From: Scortum barcoo
Lineage: Eukaryota > Chordata > Actinopteri > Centrarchiformes > Terapontidae
Length of the DNA stretch: 64,000 bases
Reading direction: 5' to 3'
Assembly: GCA_023238725.1 (NCBI GenBank)
Contig: CM041531.1
Location: 3,076,602 to 3,140,601, forward strand
Made by a program: the position numbers and the translations under genes. The notes under the pieces are model-generated. The model ran no database searches. It had not been told where the DNA came from and saw only the letters and a program-made list of their open reading frames with translations. Of the stretch, positions 34,744 to 46,368 are shown piece by piece (the first letter of the stretch is position 1; every line of letters begins with the position of its first letter).

Positions 34744-36328
34744 CACTGCTCAAAAAAATAAAGGGAACACTAAAATAACACATCCTAGATCTGAATGAAT
34801 GAAATATTCTTATTAAATACTTTGTTCTTTACATAGTTGAATGTGCTTGACAACAAAATCACACAAAAATTATCAATGGAAATCAAATTTATTAACCCAT
34901 GGAGGTCTGGATTTGGAGTCACACTCAAAATTAAAGTGGAAAAACACACTACAGGCTGATCCAACTTTGATGTAATGTCCTTAAAACAAGTCAAAATGAG
35001 GCTCAGTAGTGTGTGTGGCCTCCACGTGCCTGTATGACCTCCCTACAACGCCTGGGCATGCTCCTGATGAGGTGGCGGATGGTCTCCTGAGGGATCTCCT
35101 CCCAGACCTGGACTAAAGCATCCGCCAACTCCTGGACAGTCTGTGGTGCAACGTGGCGTTGGTGGATGGAGCGAGACATGATGTCCCAGATGTGCTCAAT
35201 TGGATTCAGGTCTGGGGAACGGGCGGGCCAGTCCATAGCATCAATGCCTTCGTCTTGCAGGAACTGCTGACACACTCCAGCCACATGAGGTCTAGCATTG
35301 TCTTGCATTAGGAGGAACCCAGGGCCAACCGCACCAGCATATGGTCTCACAAGGGGTCTGAGGATCTCATCTCGGTACCTAATGGCAGTCAGGCTACCTC
35401 TGGCGAGCACATGGAGGGCTGTGCAGGCCCCCCAAAGAAATGCCACCCCACAACCATTACTGACCCACTGCCAAACCGGTCATGCTGGAGGATGTTGCAG
35501 GCAGCAGAACGTTCTCCACGGCGTCTCCAGACTCTGTCACGTCTGTCACATGTGCTCAGTGTGAACCTTGCTTTCATCTGTGAAGAGCACAGGGCGCCAG
35601 TGGCGAATTTGCCAATCTTGGTGTTCTCTGGCAAATGCCAAACGTCCTGCACGGTGTTGGGCTGTAAGCACAACCCCCACCTGTGGACGTCGGGCCCTCA
35701 TACCACCCTCATGGAGTCTGTTTCTGACCGTTTGAGCAGACACATGCACATTTGTGGCCTGCTGGAGGTCATTTTGCAGGGCTCTGGCAGTGCTCCTCCT
35801 GTTCCTCCTTGCACAAAGGCGGAGGTAGCGGTCCTGCTGCTGGGTTGTTGCCCTCCTACGGCCTCCTCCACGTCTCCTGATGTACTGGCCTGTCTCCTGG
35901 TAGCGCCTCCATGCTCTGGACACTACGCTGACAGACACAGCAAACCTTCTTGCCACAGCTCGCATTGATGTGCCATCCTGGATGAGCTGCACTACCTGAG
36001 CCACTTGTGTGGGTTGTAGACTCCGTCTCATGCTACCACTAGAGTGAAAGCACCGCCAGCATTCAAAAGTGACCAAAACATCAGCCAGAAAGCACAGGAA
36101 CTGAGAAGTGGTCTGTGGTCACCACCTGCAGAACCACTCCTTTATTGGGGGTGTCTTGCTAATTGCCTATAATTTCCACCTGTTGTCTATTCCATTTGCA
36201 CAACAGCATGTGAAATTGATTGTCAATCAGTGTTGCTTCCTAAGTGGACAGTTTGATTTCACAGAAGTGTGATTGACTTGGAGTTACATTGTGTTGTTTA
36301 AGTGTTCCCTTTATTTTTTTGAGCAGTG
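34744..36328 (-). mobile_element. Near-complete Tc1/mariner element (copy 2)
   Basis: This 1585-bp element has matching ends (CACTGCTCAAAAAAATAAAG and its inverse) and flanking TA dinucleotides at 34742-34743 and 36329-36330, the Tc1/mariner target duplication. It encodes a transposase on the minus strand and is otherwise compact. Being almost full length, it is the best-preserved transposon in the window. It lies between the integrase gene and the RING gene. Confidence 0.95.
35003..36031 (-). pseudogene. Tc1 transposase, two frameshifts
   Basis: The minus-strand frame starts at ATG 36031 (MRRSLQPTQVAQVVQLIQDG), the paired-type HTH that binds the inverted repeats. It continues through a basic GRRRATTQQQ linker to the first catalytic Asp (VLFTDES). 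A frameshift near 35570 moves the next part (FTLSTCDRRDRVWRRRGERS) to a second frame. Another shift near 35445 returns to the frame with LLMQDNARPHVAG (second Asp) and SPDLNPIEHIWD (catalytic Glu), ending HTHY-stop at 35003. Total length is near 340 residues, normal for Tc1. All catalytic residues are present and only two indels prevent an open frame. Confidence 0.9.
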
Positions 36329-36679
36329 TATATATTGAGCATACATGGACTCTGATATACCATGCGTTTTGCAAAAACTGGGTGACAATTGTGTTTGGCA
36401 TTAATGATGATTTTACAAAAATGCTGGAAATTATCGACTTTTGAGAGAAATTGTAATGTGTAATTGTTAATTTATTAGGCTATTTTGCATTTACATATAT
36501 ATCAGCATATACAGCACTATTCATTGGGAATAAAAAGCATAGGGCCTATATAAGTGATGACCTGACCATTACTGTACTGCTAAAAATCCGCTTTTACTTT
36601 GCTGATTTTCTTGATTCTGAAATATGAATAGAGAGTAATCAAGAAAATCCTATAAATGTTGTCATTCCTGTATTTCCAG
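36329..36679. other. Spacer/intron upstream of the RING gene exons
   Basis: AT-rich. No coding feature before the acceptor TGTATTTCCAG at 36679. Confidence 0.5.
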
Positions 36680-39521
36680 CTAAATCCGTCAACAATTTAT
36701 CTGGTGGATGAAAATGGAGCCATCCTTTTCCCCAACCCCACCGGATATATTGATGAGCAAGAGATGGGGGACAGATGTGAGGTCGCTGGTGATGAAGAAG
36801 GCCCTTCCACCTCTACAGCTCCCCTCAGCCATGGACCTCCCACTCCTACTCACACTCCCCGATTTTCATTTTCAAGGACAACAACCTCAGCCAGCTTGCA
36901 AAGACCCCCACCTCCAACAAAATGCTTCTCCAAGTAAGAAACCAATGAAATCTCTGAATCACACTGGTTAATTAATCTGGATTAATCAAATCTAATTCAT
37001 AGTCATGATAATTCCATATTTCTATTGGAATTGGAGGTGACATGGAATTTTACAGAGGTATGAATTCAGTAATGCCCCTATCTTTGTGTCTCTCTGTCTT
37101 TTTCTTTCTTTCTGTCTCAAAAGGAGCATTTATATAGGAAGGGTGGAGGCAGGTACAATCCATCTTGATGGAGGTACCATGATAGTGGACTTTTCCGAGC
37201 GTGAGGCAACTGTCCCTATCATAACCGAAAAGGTGAAGCACTATTTGAGGACAGAAGAAGCCATTGTTCTTTGTGACATTCAGGGCAACAGAATTCTGGA
37301 GGGGACCGGAACAACAGGTATAATATTTAATAGTATATATAAAGTAAATCCCAACAGTATATGTTCAGTTACTGTTCAGAATGCTCTGTTGTTCAGAAAC
37401 TTTTTCTCTCTCAGGAAGTTAAAAGATAGTTAAGTATTTAACATTCATGTTTGTCAACATTTTTGCAGTACCCTGTGCTGGCATAAAACTATTAACAACA
37501 GAAAACCTGCTTCATGATCCATAAACGTATACGTTTTCTGTCTAGGGCTGGGGTTTTGGCGACAGAATTCCAGGAAAATTATTGCCCTGAATGAGAACAT
37601 GTATGTTGTGGAAAAAATATATTTTGTACTGGAAATAAAGAGAATTGATCCGACCAGAGTGTCTTTTATATTTTAATGTATTCTTGCAAGAAGGTGAGCT
37701 GTCAGACAACCGAGTGCGTGCTCAGCTGGATGAGGACAAGTGATAACAGGAAAAGCACAGATATTTATAATGAGATACAAACAAAGGGAAGGTGGGGAAG
37801 ACAAGGGAAGGGGTGTGAGGTATCGTATAGCAGCTTCAGGGTTACATCGTCTCTCGTGCGTAAAAGGAATGTGGCAGACAGACAGTTAATCAGAACATTG
37901 TAGTTAAGATTTAAAACTGGTTGGAGCCACTCGGTGATAGCGTGTTCCTCGCAGTGCGATGACCGTTATCAGTCCGAGGTCTCTCTTTATGGCAGGTCAG
38001 AAGTGTACTATCAGTCAGAGTTTTGTCTTTTATTAAAGTCAGACGCCTGTTCTCTAAAGGAAATTTAGGTCTGGTCAGTTCAATGTGCATCAAGAGAAAG
38101 TGAATCATCATATGAGAGACTATTATATATGATTATATAATAAGAAATACATAGTAAGGGCAGATTTCCATTACATGTATCACGACCTACAAAGAAAGAA
38201 GAGGAGAAGGAATAGGTAATAAGCATTGCACTTTCCCAAAATAGACATAATGTAAAACATTTTCACCACAATAACATAATAAAATTATTTAAATGCATAA
38301 CACATCATAAACAATTATCTGATTAGTTGGAGACTAAAGTAATCGTTCTATACACTGAACCTCCTTTAAACACTTTTTGTATTTTGAGCCAATTATCACA
38401 TAATTACACATTCTAAATCATATGTTATTGTTGCAAGAAATTAACAAGGGGAGTTGACTTTTTGTAAATTGTGCTAACTTTTTCAAACTGATTACCTTTC
38501 AACTGCAATATGGACATTGCAGTTATATAAATTATACTATTATAGGTCTCTGTAGAAATTTACCTAGATCATAACTGAGTCAAGGGCTTGTTCTGATTGA
38601 ACCTTTTTTTACAATTTACTTGTTCCCACAGTCGCCTTCATGCTGGAGACACAGCTGAAAAAGTTGAAGAGCTTGTGTTAGCAGCTGAGGAGCTGCCAGC
38701 AATATCTCAAACGTTGAGAGAGCTGGCAGAATACGCCGTGGCCAACAAAATATCGACCGTGGCCTTGACCGCAGCCCAAGCCACCTCTGTCCAGGACACA
38801 TTTAAATGTGTTATTTGTAGAGGTATATAGGATAAATGTAAAATCTAGTTTCAGGTACAGTATAGATCAATAACAATAATGAGAACAGAACAATAATAAG
38901 TCAGTGAGTTCTAACATTAGGGGTCGAAGAAGTTGGAGCTGTATTCCAAAGTTTAGATTCGGAAAGGGACATTAAAAATGGACTTGAACATAAGCAAACA
39001 TTGTGCATATTATTACGTTTTAATTAACCAGACATAGCAGATATCAAATCAAAATAAAATCTAATCAAGTTTATTTGAATAGCATTTTTAAAAACAACCA
39101 TAACTGACCAAACTGCTGTGGAAAATTGAAGTGAATGACACAATAGTAAATACAAGTCATTCTTTTTTAATTAACAATTTTTATGTTAATCGATAGACCA
39201 TATGTGATGCTCTTTTCTGGGCTATCTAGCAGTTTATAGAATAATAACATGATTGAAAATGCCATGAAGATAAGGACCTCTGTTTATAATGATAAGTGAT
39301 ATATCACTTTCAATTTCACTTGAAGATGTGATGGCCAGACCATCAGGGTGGTAGCACCCTGCTGTCGCAGTCTGATTGGGTGCGAGACCTGTGTTTCAGA
39401 ATGGGTGATGACTTCACCCAATTGCCCAAAATGCAGGGACAGCAGCTTTGGGGACCTGCAGTTTCGTTTGACAGGATTAGAGGACGTCATAGACATCCTC
39501 CAGCCTGTCATCAGGGGATAG
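36680..39521 (+). pseudogene. Multi-exon RING-finger protein linked to the integrase gene
   Basis: Plus-strand exons: 36680-36933 (LNPSTIYLVDENGAILFPNP and a Pro/Ser-rich tail), 37124-37317 (IYIGRVEAGTIHLDGGTMIV, VKHYLRTEEAIVLCDIQGNR), 37546 to about 37600 (LGFWRQNSRKIIALNEN), 38632-38822 (helical, ending FKCVICRG) and 39339-39521 (VVAPCCRSLIGCETCVSEWV, then SPNCPKCR, stop at 39521). The first three junctions keep the frame. The last two exons together form a RING-type zinc finger (CVIC...CC...CETC...CPKC), suggesting ubiquitin-ligase or protein-interaction activity. The junction 38822/39339 is one base out of phase with the zinc-finger frame, so the copy may be broken or mis-sequenced. The 5' end is not identified and may lie beyond the Tc1 insertion. 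Confidence 0.6.
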
Positions 39522-40317
39522 ATTATTATTTGATTATTATCTAAGATGGTGCTTAGAGATTAATTTTCCATTCAGTGTATGAAGTTATGAATATTGAGCT
39601 TCCACAGAGATATAAACACAGAAACAGGTCTTGATTCCACTCTAATTTCACTGATGATCAATATCAGGCCCTGTCATGTGGAAACTGTTGGGACAGCTTC
39701 CTTTGTACATTGGACTGTATGTATGGTATAATGGTATGGTATTCTTTGGCAGTCCCACGTGGAATAAGGACTCCAGTATGAGTCGCCTGTCCAAAGTCCA
39801 GTCCACTTTCCCTCATGTGCTCTGCCTTGTGGGGATTCAGTAACAGCAGTTGTGTAAGGAAATATAATATTAGAAGCTGCCCTGTGTTGTACTGATGAAA
39901 CTCCTTCTGTAGACTCTACCATTTACATTTATTATTGAGAAAACAGCACAAAAAGCCTTCCCACTGGAAAGTCAGAATGAAAATGCTGAATACGCTTTGG
40001 CAGATTGACTCGTCCACCATGTAATATGGCGGCTTAGTACAGATAAATTCCAGACTTTCAACGTAACTGAATCTGCAATGTTGAGTGGTGCCTGTGACTA
40101 TGATGTTTTTCCAGCAGGAGTCTGTGTTGGCGTTGTCTGTGTTCACATGTATCAGCATCTTAATAAGAGGTTCATCTTGATTTATTATGCAGTGTGGACA
40201 TCCATCCTTCCTGTTCAGCACATTCAGAGGAGGATGAGGATAACACTACCTTTAACCACCGGCATTTGTCCCATAGTCACAAAAAACAACTAAACTTTTT
40301 TTTTTATTATTTATTGC
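39522..40317. other. Unassigned sequence right of the RING gene
   Basis: No recognised coding, repeat or terminal structure. Short open frames on both strands (39674-40293) show no domain. If the preceding gene cluster is one mobile unit, its right end should lie in this interval. Confidence 0.4.
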
Positions 40318-40529
40318 AAAACATCAGATTTTATAAACTCTTCTGTGTGTTTTAATCTGTAAAGTAACTAAAGCTGTCAGATAAATGTAGTGCAGTAAAA
40401 AGTTCAATATTTCCCTCTGAGATGTGGTGGAGTAGAAGCAGAAAGTGTGCATGAAAAGAAAACACCCAAGTAAAGTCCAAGTACCTCAGATTTAAAGTTG
40501 AGTACAGTATTTGAGTCATGTTACAGTCC
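40318..40529. mobile_element. CAGTGGTGG-type DNA element, right-end fragment (copy 3)
   Basis: Matches 4205-4410 of copy 1 almost base for base, but lacks the final CCACCACTG. The adjoining ERO1 sequence is the same in both places, so the fragment came along in the ERO1 duplication. Confidence 0.75.
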
Positions 40530-40569
40530 CATCCTGAACATCATTTATATGACTGTTGTAATAAAGAAG

Positions 40570-41981
40570 TTCTGGCCTGCAGTTTCCCCCACAGTCGACA
40601 CTTGAAGCAGCCCACACAGTCCATGATCCTGGGGATGTTGAGGAAGGCCAGTCTGATGTCCTGATTTCTCTCAATCCTACAACCTGTTTTGTTTGTTTGT
40701 ACAAGAGGAGTCTCATTTTCAGTCATATGAGCTTCTGCAGTCTTGTCACGTCCACAAAATGTGAGAATTATCTTTGCTTGATAAATTCAGTAGAAGTCCT
40801 TTTGAATAAGAAGTCCTCCATCTGTGTGTGACTTTATTTCTACAGTTTACAGCTTCAACAGAGTCTGAAATGGTTGCCGACCTTCAGTTTGGCTGCTTCG
40901 TTTTCATCCCCGGCAAACAGAGACGTCTCATGGAAATGCAGCGGGAAAGAGAGATCTGAAAGAGAGAAAAGTCACAAAAAACTGCACCATTTTAATGTCA
41001 CTGGGCATAATCTATAGATGTCACTCAACAAATACCAATGAAAAAAATGAATATTAATCAATTATTTTACAGGAAAATTGTATTGAAAATGATTAACTAA
41101 CTATTAAAAACAAAACATAATCAAAAATATATCTAAAATATATTAAACAGAGCTAATCTAATTTCATTGCAAACCTAATAATAGAAGATTTTTTTTGGTT
41201 TGTCTTCTATATTTGCTAAAAGTGAAAAATATGTAAAAAGGAAAAAGAAAAGAAATATAAATAATAAATATTTATTCTATACAGTGGTCCCTCCTCTATC
41301 GCGGGGGTTGCGTTCCAGAAAGGTGAAAATCTGCAAAGTAGAAACCACATGTTTATATGGTTATTTTTATATATTTACACCCCTTATAAACCCTCCCACA
41401 CTCTTATAAACATTTCCCACACAGTTATACAGTAGAAACCCTTTATATTCTCTTAGATATTCGGTAAGATTTGTTGAAATTATGTATGTAAACACACTGT
41501 TTATATACTACGCACAAATAATAAAGTAAAGCTGCGAAAGTGGAAGCGCGATATAGCGAGGGATTACTGTATATAGTACATATACAGCTCTATTTATACA
41601 ACACTGTACAGAACTGACAGTTCAACATTTACTTTAAAATAACATTATAGAGCAGAATGAATAGTGGATGGAGAACACTGTTCTACACTCAGGTGTATGT
41701 TGATGCTGGCATGGAGGCCAGAGATGAGCCGGTAGAAAGCCCTCTGCTCTCTACACACTGACCTGAGAGACAGAGAGAAGAATACAAATACACACAAGTT
41801 ATACATAAAAGTTTGTTTGTTGTTGTTTGTTCATTCAGTCATTGAGTTCATTGAGTCATGCTGGACTCAATATTATTGATTATATAACAGATATGATTGA
41901 ATATTACCATCAACCACACAGAAGCGCTCTGCCTCGTCATCGTGTTTGCTCCAGCTGAGCAGAGCCTCTCGGGTCTCGTCA
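40570..41981 (-). pseudogene. ero1: ERO1 copy B: middle exons
   Basis: Minus-strand exons in order: 41981-41908 (DETREALLSWSKHDDEAERF then CVVD, intact, acceptor TTTGCAG), about 41760-41695 (CVES..., the equivalent of FYRLISGLHAS but shifted by a two-base insertion), 40955-40882 (FPLHF...LFAGDENEAAKL, with four extra bases at its start) and 40677-40570 (IRLAFLNIPRIMDCVGCFKC then RLWGKLQ). The last carries the FAD/active-site Cys cluster of ERO1. The exon with WFQKKWGHN present in copy A is deleted here. After LWGKLQ no GT donor follows. The 3' exons are at 22415-22836 on the same strand, so a single gene could span 22.4-42 kb with the mobile-gene cluster in its intron. Confidence 0.8.
41282..41569. 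mobile_element. pogo/Tigger-like MITE, uninterrupted
   Basis: This is a 288-bp element with ends CAGTGGTCCCTCCTCTATCG and ATATAGCGAGGGATTACTG, flanked by TA on both sides. The same insertion in ERO1 copy A (6404-8218) contains a Tc1 element. Non-coding. Confidence 0.75.
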
Positions 41982-42317
41982 CTGCAAACACAGAAACAGA
42001 GAAGTCTGCTGGTTCAATTTCACGTTTGGCTCAACCTCACTGTGAACATCCAGAGGTCAGAGGTCACACAGGAGATTTAAACTGTCTCTGTAAAACTGGT
42101 TTTTGTGTTCACATCTGAGTCACGACTGATTCCAGCTGATTCCTTTACATATTCTGTGGTGGTCTATATTTTTCTGTAGCTGTAGATCATAAACTGTTTA
42201 AAGTGTAAAAATTTTCTCTTGTTAAATATAATTCGAGCTGCTCTGCGACAGAAAGAGTGAGAGTTTCCTCTTTCCTTACACACTATGGTAGAATATGGCC
42301 AAAATGATTATGAAAAG

Positions 42318-42345
<28 letters not shown>
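42318..42345. repeat. (TA)14 microsatellite
   Basis: Short allele of the dinucleotide repeat whose duplicate at 43765-43886 is more than four times longer. Confidence 0.95.
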
Positions 42346-42351
<6 letters not shown>

Positions 42352-42690
42352 AAAAAGTACTTTGGTTTCAAACAATAACAATAATCATTAGCATCATTTA
42401 GAGAAAAGATGAGAAAACATACCAACATTCAGACCAAAACTCATTTTAATTCAAACTGTTCAGGCTAAGAGACGCTCATCAACACATAATGATAAACAGC
42501 TGATCTGTGTGAGCACTACAAACACACACACACACACACTCAGATGAACTCTGATTTCTTGTAACTGGAAAGGGGAGGAACCAAACTAACCAGGTAATCC
42601 AGTTAAGTGAGAAAAGGGAGGAAACCTGAAAGTGTTCAGTCAGTTCAGACTCCATTTTGAGTCGACAGAGCAGAAGGAGAAAACTGAAGA

Positions 42691-42701
42691 ATGGAAGCAG
42701 G
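42691..42701 (+). CDS. NLRC3-like exon 1 (start codon exon), copy 1
   Basis: The start ATG in GAAGAATGGAAGCAGG is followed by a consensus donor (GTGAGTATT). Joined to the exon at 42906 it gives MEAGLTSDQKMSVCVEEEED in frame. This is the usual beginning of fish NLRC3-like receptors. The upstream region 42480-42660 is duplicated before the second copy at about 45118. Confidence 0.7.
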
Positions 42702-42905
42702 GTGAGTATTAATCCAACATGTTTATTATTTCACTGTCAGAGACAAGCTGAGCAGGTGGAGAGCTGTTTGTGTGTGTGTGTGTGTGTGTGTGATAAAGAT
42801 CGTGTGTTACTTCCTGTTCTCTCTGTCTCATCTCTGACTCTTCATCAAACTTGTTTTTCTTGAATGTTCTGAGCTCACAGTCAGTGTCTCTGTTTTACCT
42901 CTCAG

Positions 42906-43058
42906 ACTGACCTCAGATCAGAAGATGAGTGTTTGTGTGGAGGAAGAGGAGGACAGATCAGAGTCTGCAGGATCCAGCTGTCTGTCTATGAAGAGTGACT
43001 GGTCCAAAGATTTTAATACTCCAGACTTCAGTAATGAACCTGGACCATCAGACATAAA
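42906..43058 (+). CDS. NLRC3-like N-terminal exon 2, copy 1 (intact)
   Basis: The exon runs from CTCTCAG to GTAAGAG. It encodes MSVCVEEEEDRSESAGSSCL, SMKSDWSKDFNTPDF and NEPGPSD, the acidic-Ser leader with the short SMKSD motif that many teleost NLRC3-like proteins carry in one or more copies before the FISNA domain. It is in frame with exon 1 at 42691. The downstream RING and FISNA-NACHT exons are on the same strand. Function: cytosolic innate immune receptor, based on family. The leader itself has no known activity. Confidence 0.8.
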
Positions 43059-43352
43059 GTAAGAGACTGTTTTTACTGTAAACTGACCTGATGGAGATAA
43101 AATGTTCTGCCAAAAGATTTATATTCATGATGCAGAACTATTAGTTCAGATACTGTTTCAAACTAAAATGGATCTTATTTTATTTCTGTGGAAAAACACC
43201 AGAGAACCTCCATATGAGATATGACAAAGTGTGCTGAAGTGTTGATCATCAAAATACATAAAAGCTTGTTGTTGTTGTTTGTTCGTTCAGTCGTTTGCTC
43301 AGCTGCTGGACTCAATATTATTGATTATATAATAGATATGATTGAATATTAC

Positions 43353-43428
43353 CATCAACCACACAGAAGCGCTCTGCCTCGTCATCATGTGTTTGCTCCA
43401 GCTGAGCAGAGCCTCTCGGGTCTCGTCA
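43353..43428 (-). pseudogene. ero1: Third copy of the ERO1 DETREALL exon, frameshifted
   Basis: Same exon and splice flanks as 41908-41981, but with two extra bases (CATCATGTGTTTG versus CATCGTGTTTG) that break the frame. No other ERO1 exon accompanies it. It was carried by the tandem duplication of the ERO1/NLR 5' region. The plus-strand open frame across it is antisense noise. Confidence 0.8.
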
Positions 43429-43763
43429 CTGCAAACACAGAAACAGAGAAGTCTGCTGGTTCAATTTCACGTTTGGCTCAACCTCACTGTGAACATCCAG
43501 AGGTCAGAGGTCACACAGGAGATTTAAACTGTCTCTGTAAAACTGGTTTTTGTGTTCACATCTGAGTCACGACTGATTCCAGCTGATTCCTTTACATATT
43601 CTGTGGTGGTCTATATTTTTCTGTAGCTGTAGATCATAAACTGTTTAAAGTGTAAAAATTTTCTCTTGTTAAATATAATTCGAGCTGCTCTGCGACAGAA
43701 AGAGTGAGAGTTTCCTCTTTCCTTACACACTATGGTAGAATATGGCCAAAATGATTATGAAAA

Positions 43764-43892
<129 letters not shown>

Positions 43893-44299
43893 AAAAAGTA
43901 CTTTGGTTTCAAACAATAACAATAATCATTAGCATCATTTAGAGAAAAGATGAGAAAACATACCAACATTCAGACCAAAACTCATTTTAATTCAAACTGT
44001 TCAGGCCAAGAGACGCTCATCAACACATAATGATAAACAGCTGATCTGTGTGAGCACTACAAACACACACACACACACACTCAGATGAACTCTGATTTCT
44101 TGTAACTGGAAAGGGGAGGAACCAAACTAACCAGGTAATCCAGTTAAGTGAGAAAAGGGAGGAAACACAACTGAGTCATGACTGATTCCAGCTGATTCCT
44201 TTACATATTCTGTGGTGGTCTATATTTTTCTGTAGCTGTAGGTCATAAACTGTTTAAAGTGTAAAATGATGATGTGATGTATTATGCACACAGCATTAT

Positions 44300-44552
44300 T
44301 TGGACATTTTAATACTTTTTAAAGCTCCTTTTAATGACTGCATGAAGAACTTTTTACAATCTTAATATTAATAATAACAACAGACAGAATCATTTTTCAT
44401 CCAGATGTTCAGAAGAGTCTGTAAAGATTCTTGAAATACTTTCATCACAGCTGCAGGTGTTGTTGAAGAAACGTAGTTTTCCAGGTATATGTTTTTCAGA
44501 TAATAGGATGTTTATTCCTGTGTAATGGTAATACGTAGTGTCTGCTGTCTGA
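44300..44552. repeat. Inverted copy of 28421-28665
   Basis: The reverse complement matches the 3' flank of the recombinase-like gene. It interrupts the third copy of the NLR 5' region: 44170-44270 and 44830 onward match 42120-42200 and 42350 onward. Confidence 0.75.
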
Positions 44553-45117
44553 GCTGTCTCACCAGACTGTTACAGAGAAAGAGATGAGACTTTTAATGAC
44601 GGCTGAATAAAAATGGAGGAACAGTTTCTCTTTGAATTTCTTGAGTTTCTCCTGCTCTTTTTTAGTCATGAAGTTTAAGATGTTCAGAAGAAAAAGACGA
44701 GGAAGAATTACTTCATTAATCCCTTTTTTTATATCAGTGTTACTGCCCCCCAGAAAGCTCCAGATCCAGTGAAACATGAAGGAGATGAGGTTTTTATTTC
44801 CTTTAAGTTTGAAAAAGAAACTATCAAGGAAAAAAAGTACTTTGGTTTTAAACAATAACAATAATCATTAGCATCATTTAGAGAAAAGATGAGAAAACAT
44901 ACCAACATTCAGACAAAAACTCATTTTAATTCAAACTGTTCAGGCCAAGAGACGCTCATCAACACATCATGATAAACAGCTGATCTGTGTGAGCACTACA
45001 AACACACACACACTCAGATGAACTCTGATTTCTTGTAACTGGAAAGGGGAGGAACCAAACAAACCAGGTAATCCAGTTAAGTGAGAAAAGGGAGGAAACC
45101 TGAAAGTGAAAACTGAA

Positions 45118-45191
45118 GAATGAAGCAGGGTGAGTATTAATCCAACATGTTTATTATTTCACTGTCAGAGACAAGCTGAGCAGGTGGAGAG

Positions 45192-45222
<31 letters not shown>

Positions 45223-45490
45223 ATAAAGATTGTGTGTTACTTCCTGTTCTCTCTGTCTCATCTCTGACTCTTAATCAAACTTGTTTTTCTTGAATGTTCT
45301 GAGCTCACAGTCAGTGTCTCTGTTTTACCTCTCAGACTGACCTCAGATCAGAAGATGAGTGTTTGTGTTGAGGAAGAGGAGGACAGATCAGAGTCTGCAG
45401 GATCCAGCTGTCTGTCTAATGAAGAGTGATCGGTCCAAAGATCTTAATCCTGCAGAGTTCAGTAATGAACCTGGACCATCAGACACAAAG
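45118..45490 (+). pseudogene. NLRC3-like exons 1-2, copy 2 (broken)
   Basis: This duplicate of 42691-43058 has two lesions. The start exon reads GAATGAAGCAGG, one base shorter than copy 1, so the phase into exon 2 is lost and a stop follows. Exon 2 has one extra A after CTGTCTGTCT, giving an early TGA in place of MKSDW. The flanking splice signals are intact. A working receptor would have to use copy 1 at 42691-43058 and skip this copy. Confidence 0.78.
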
Positions 45491-46368
45491 TAAGAGACTG
45501 TTTTTACTGTAAACTGACCTGATGGAGATAAAATGTTCTGCTAAAAGATTTATATTCATGATGCAGAACTATTAGTTCAGATACTGTTTCAAACTAAAAT
45601 GGATCTTATTTTATTTCTTGTGGAAAAACACCAGAGAACCTCCATTTCAGAATTTAGACTTCAAGAAAATCTTCATATATTTTTGTCCTCATGTAGAAGT
45701 CATTGTGATTCTTTGAAATTATTCAGAATCTGAAAGAAAGTTTCTTCAAATGTGAAGTTCATTTTCTCATATTTGTCCTCAGAACATGTTGTTGTTTGGC
45801 TCTTCTCAGATCAGCTTTTCTGATCTAACAGATGCATCTTGAATCAGTTCATATCATAATTCTGCAACATGAGGTGAAAAAGTATTTGTAGAAAAGCTTT
45901 GCTCATCTTGATTCTGTGTGTTGAAGCTTTGAGTTTGTTCTTTTCATTATTTTTGTCAAATATTGTGAAAATTCAAAGGTCCACTTACTAATAATTGAGA
46001 GCTTCCAGCTGAAAGCTTTGAATCATTAGTAAGTGGACCTTAAAACAGTAAAGGACTTAATCATCTCTCTTTAATGGAGACTTTTACTGTGAGATTTGTC
46101 TTAATAACAAACTACAAACAGATCACTAAATGTTTTATAAGACTGACAGACAGGAAAAACAGTAAATTAGTGCTTGATGAAAGCAGAAGAGTTGAAATGA
46201 AAGAAACAATCATTTTTATTACAGACTGAATCCTGAATTCAGACAGAAAAGTAAAAACACTTTGACTTTTCTCTGTGACCATCTGAGCTTCCAGACAGTG
46301 TCAGACAAATCTGATATTTTCAACAACAACCAACAAATCATTTTAGTGATAAAGAAATGTCTTCACAG
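45491..46368. other. NLR intron with a hairpin
   Basis: Non-coding. It contains an inverted repeat with two identical 17-base arms at 45976-45992 and 46025-46041. Nothing else was recognised. Confidence 0.5.

Noticed and set aside
35298..35968. Plus-strand frames of 88 and 185 residues in the Tc1 element
   Set aside because: Antisense of the transposase.
43221..43565. 114-residue plus-strand frame, also at 41897-42118
   Set aside because: Antisense of the ERO1 DETREALL exon and its flank.
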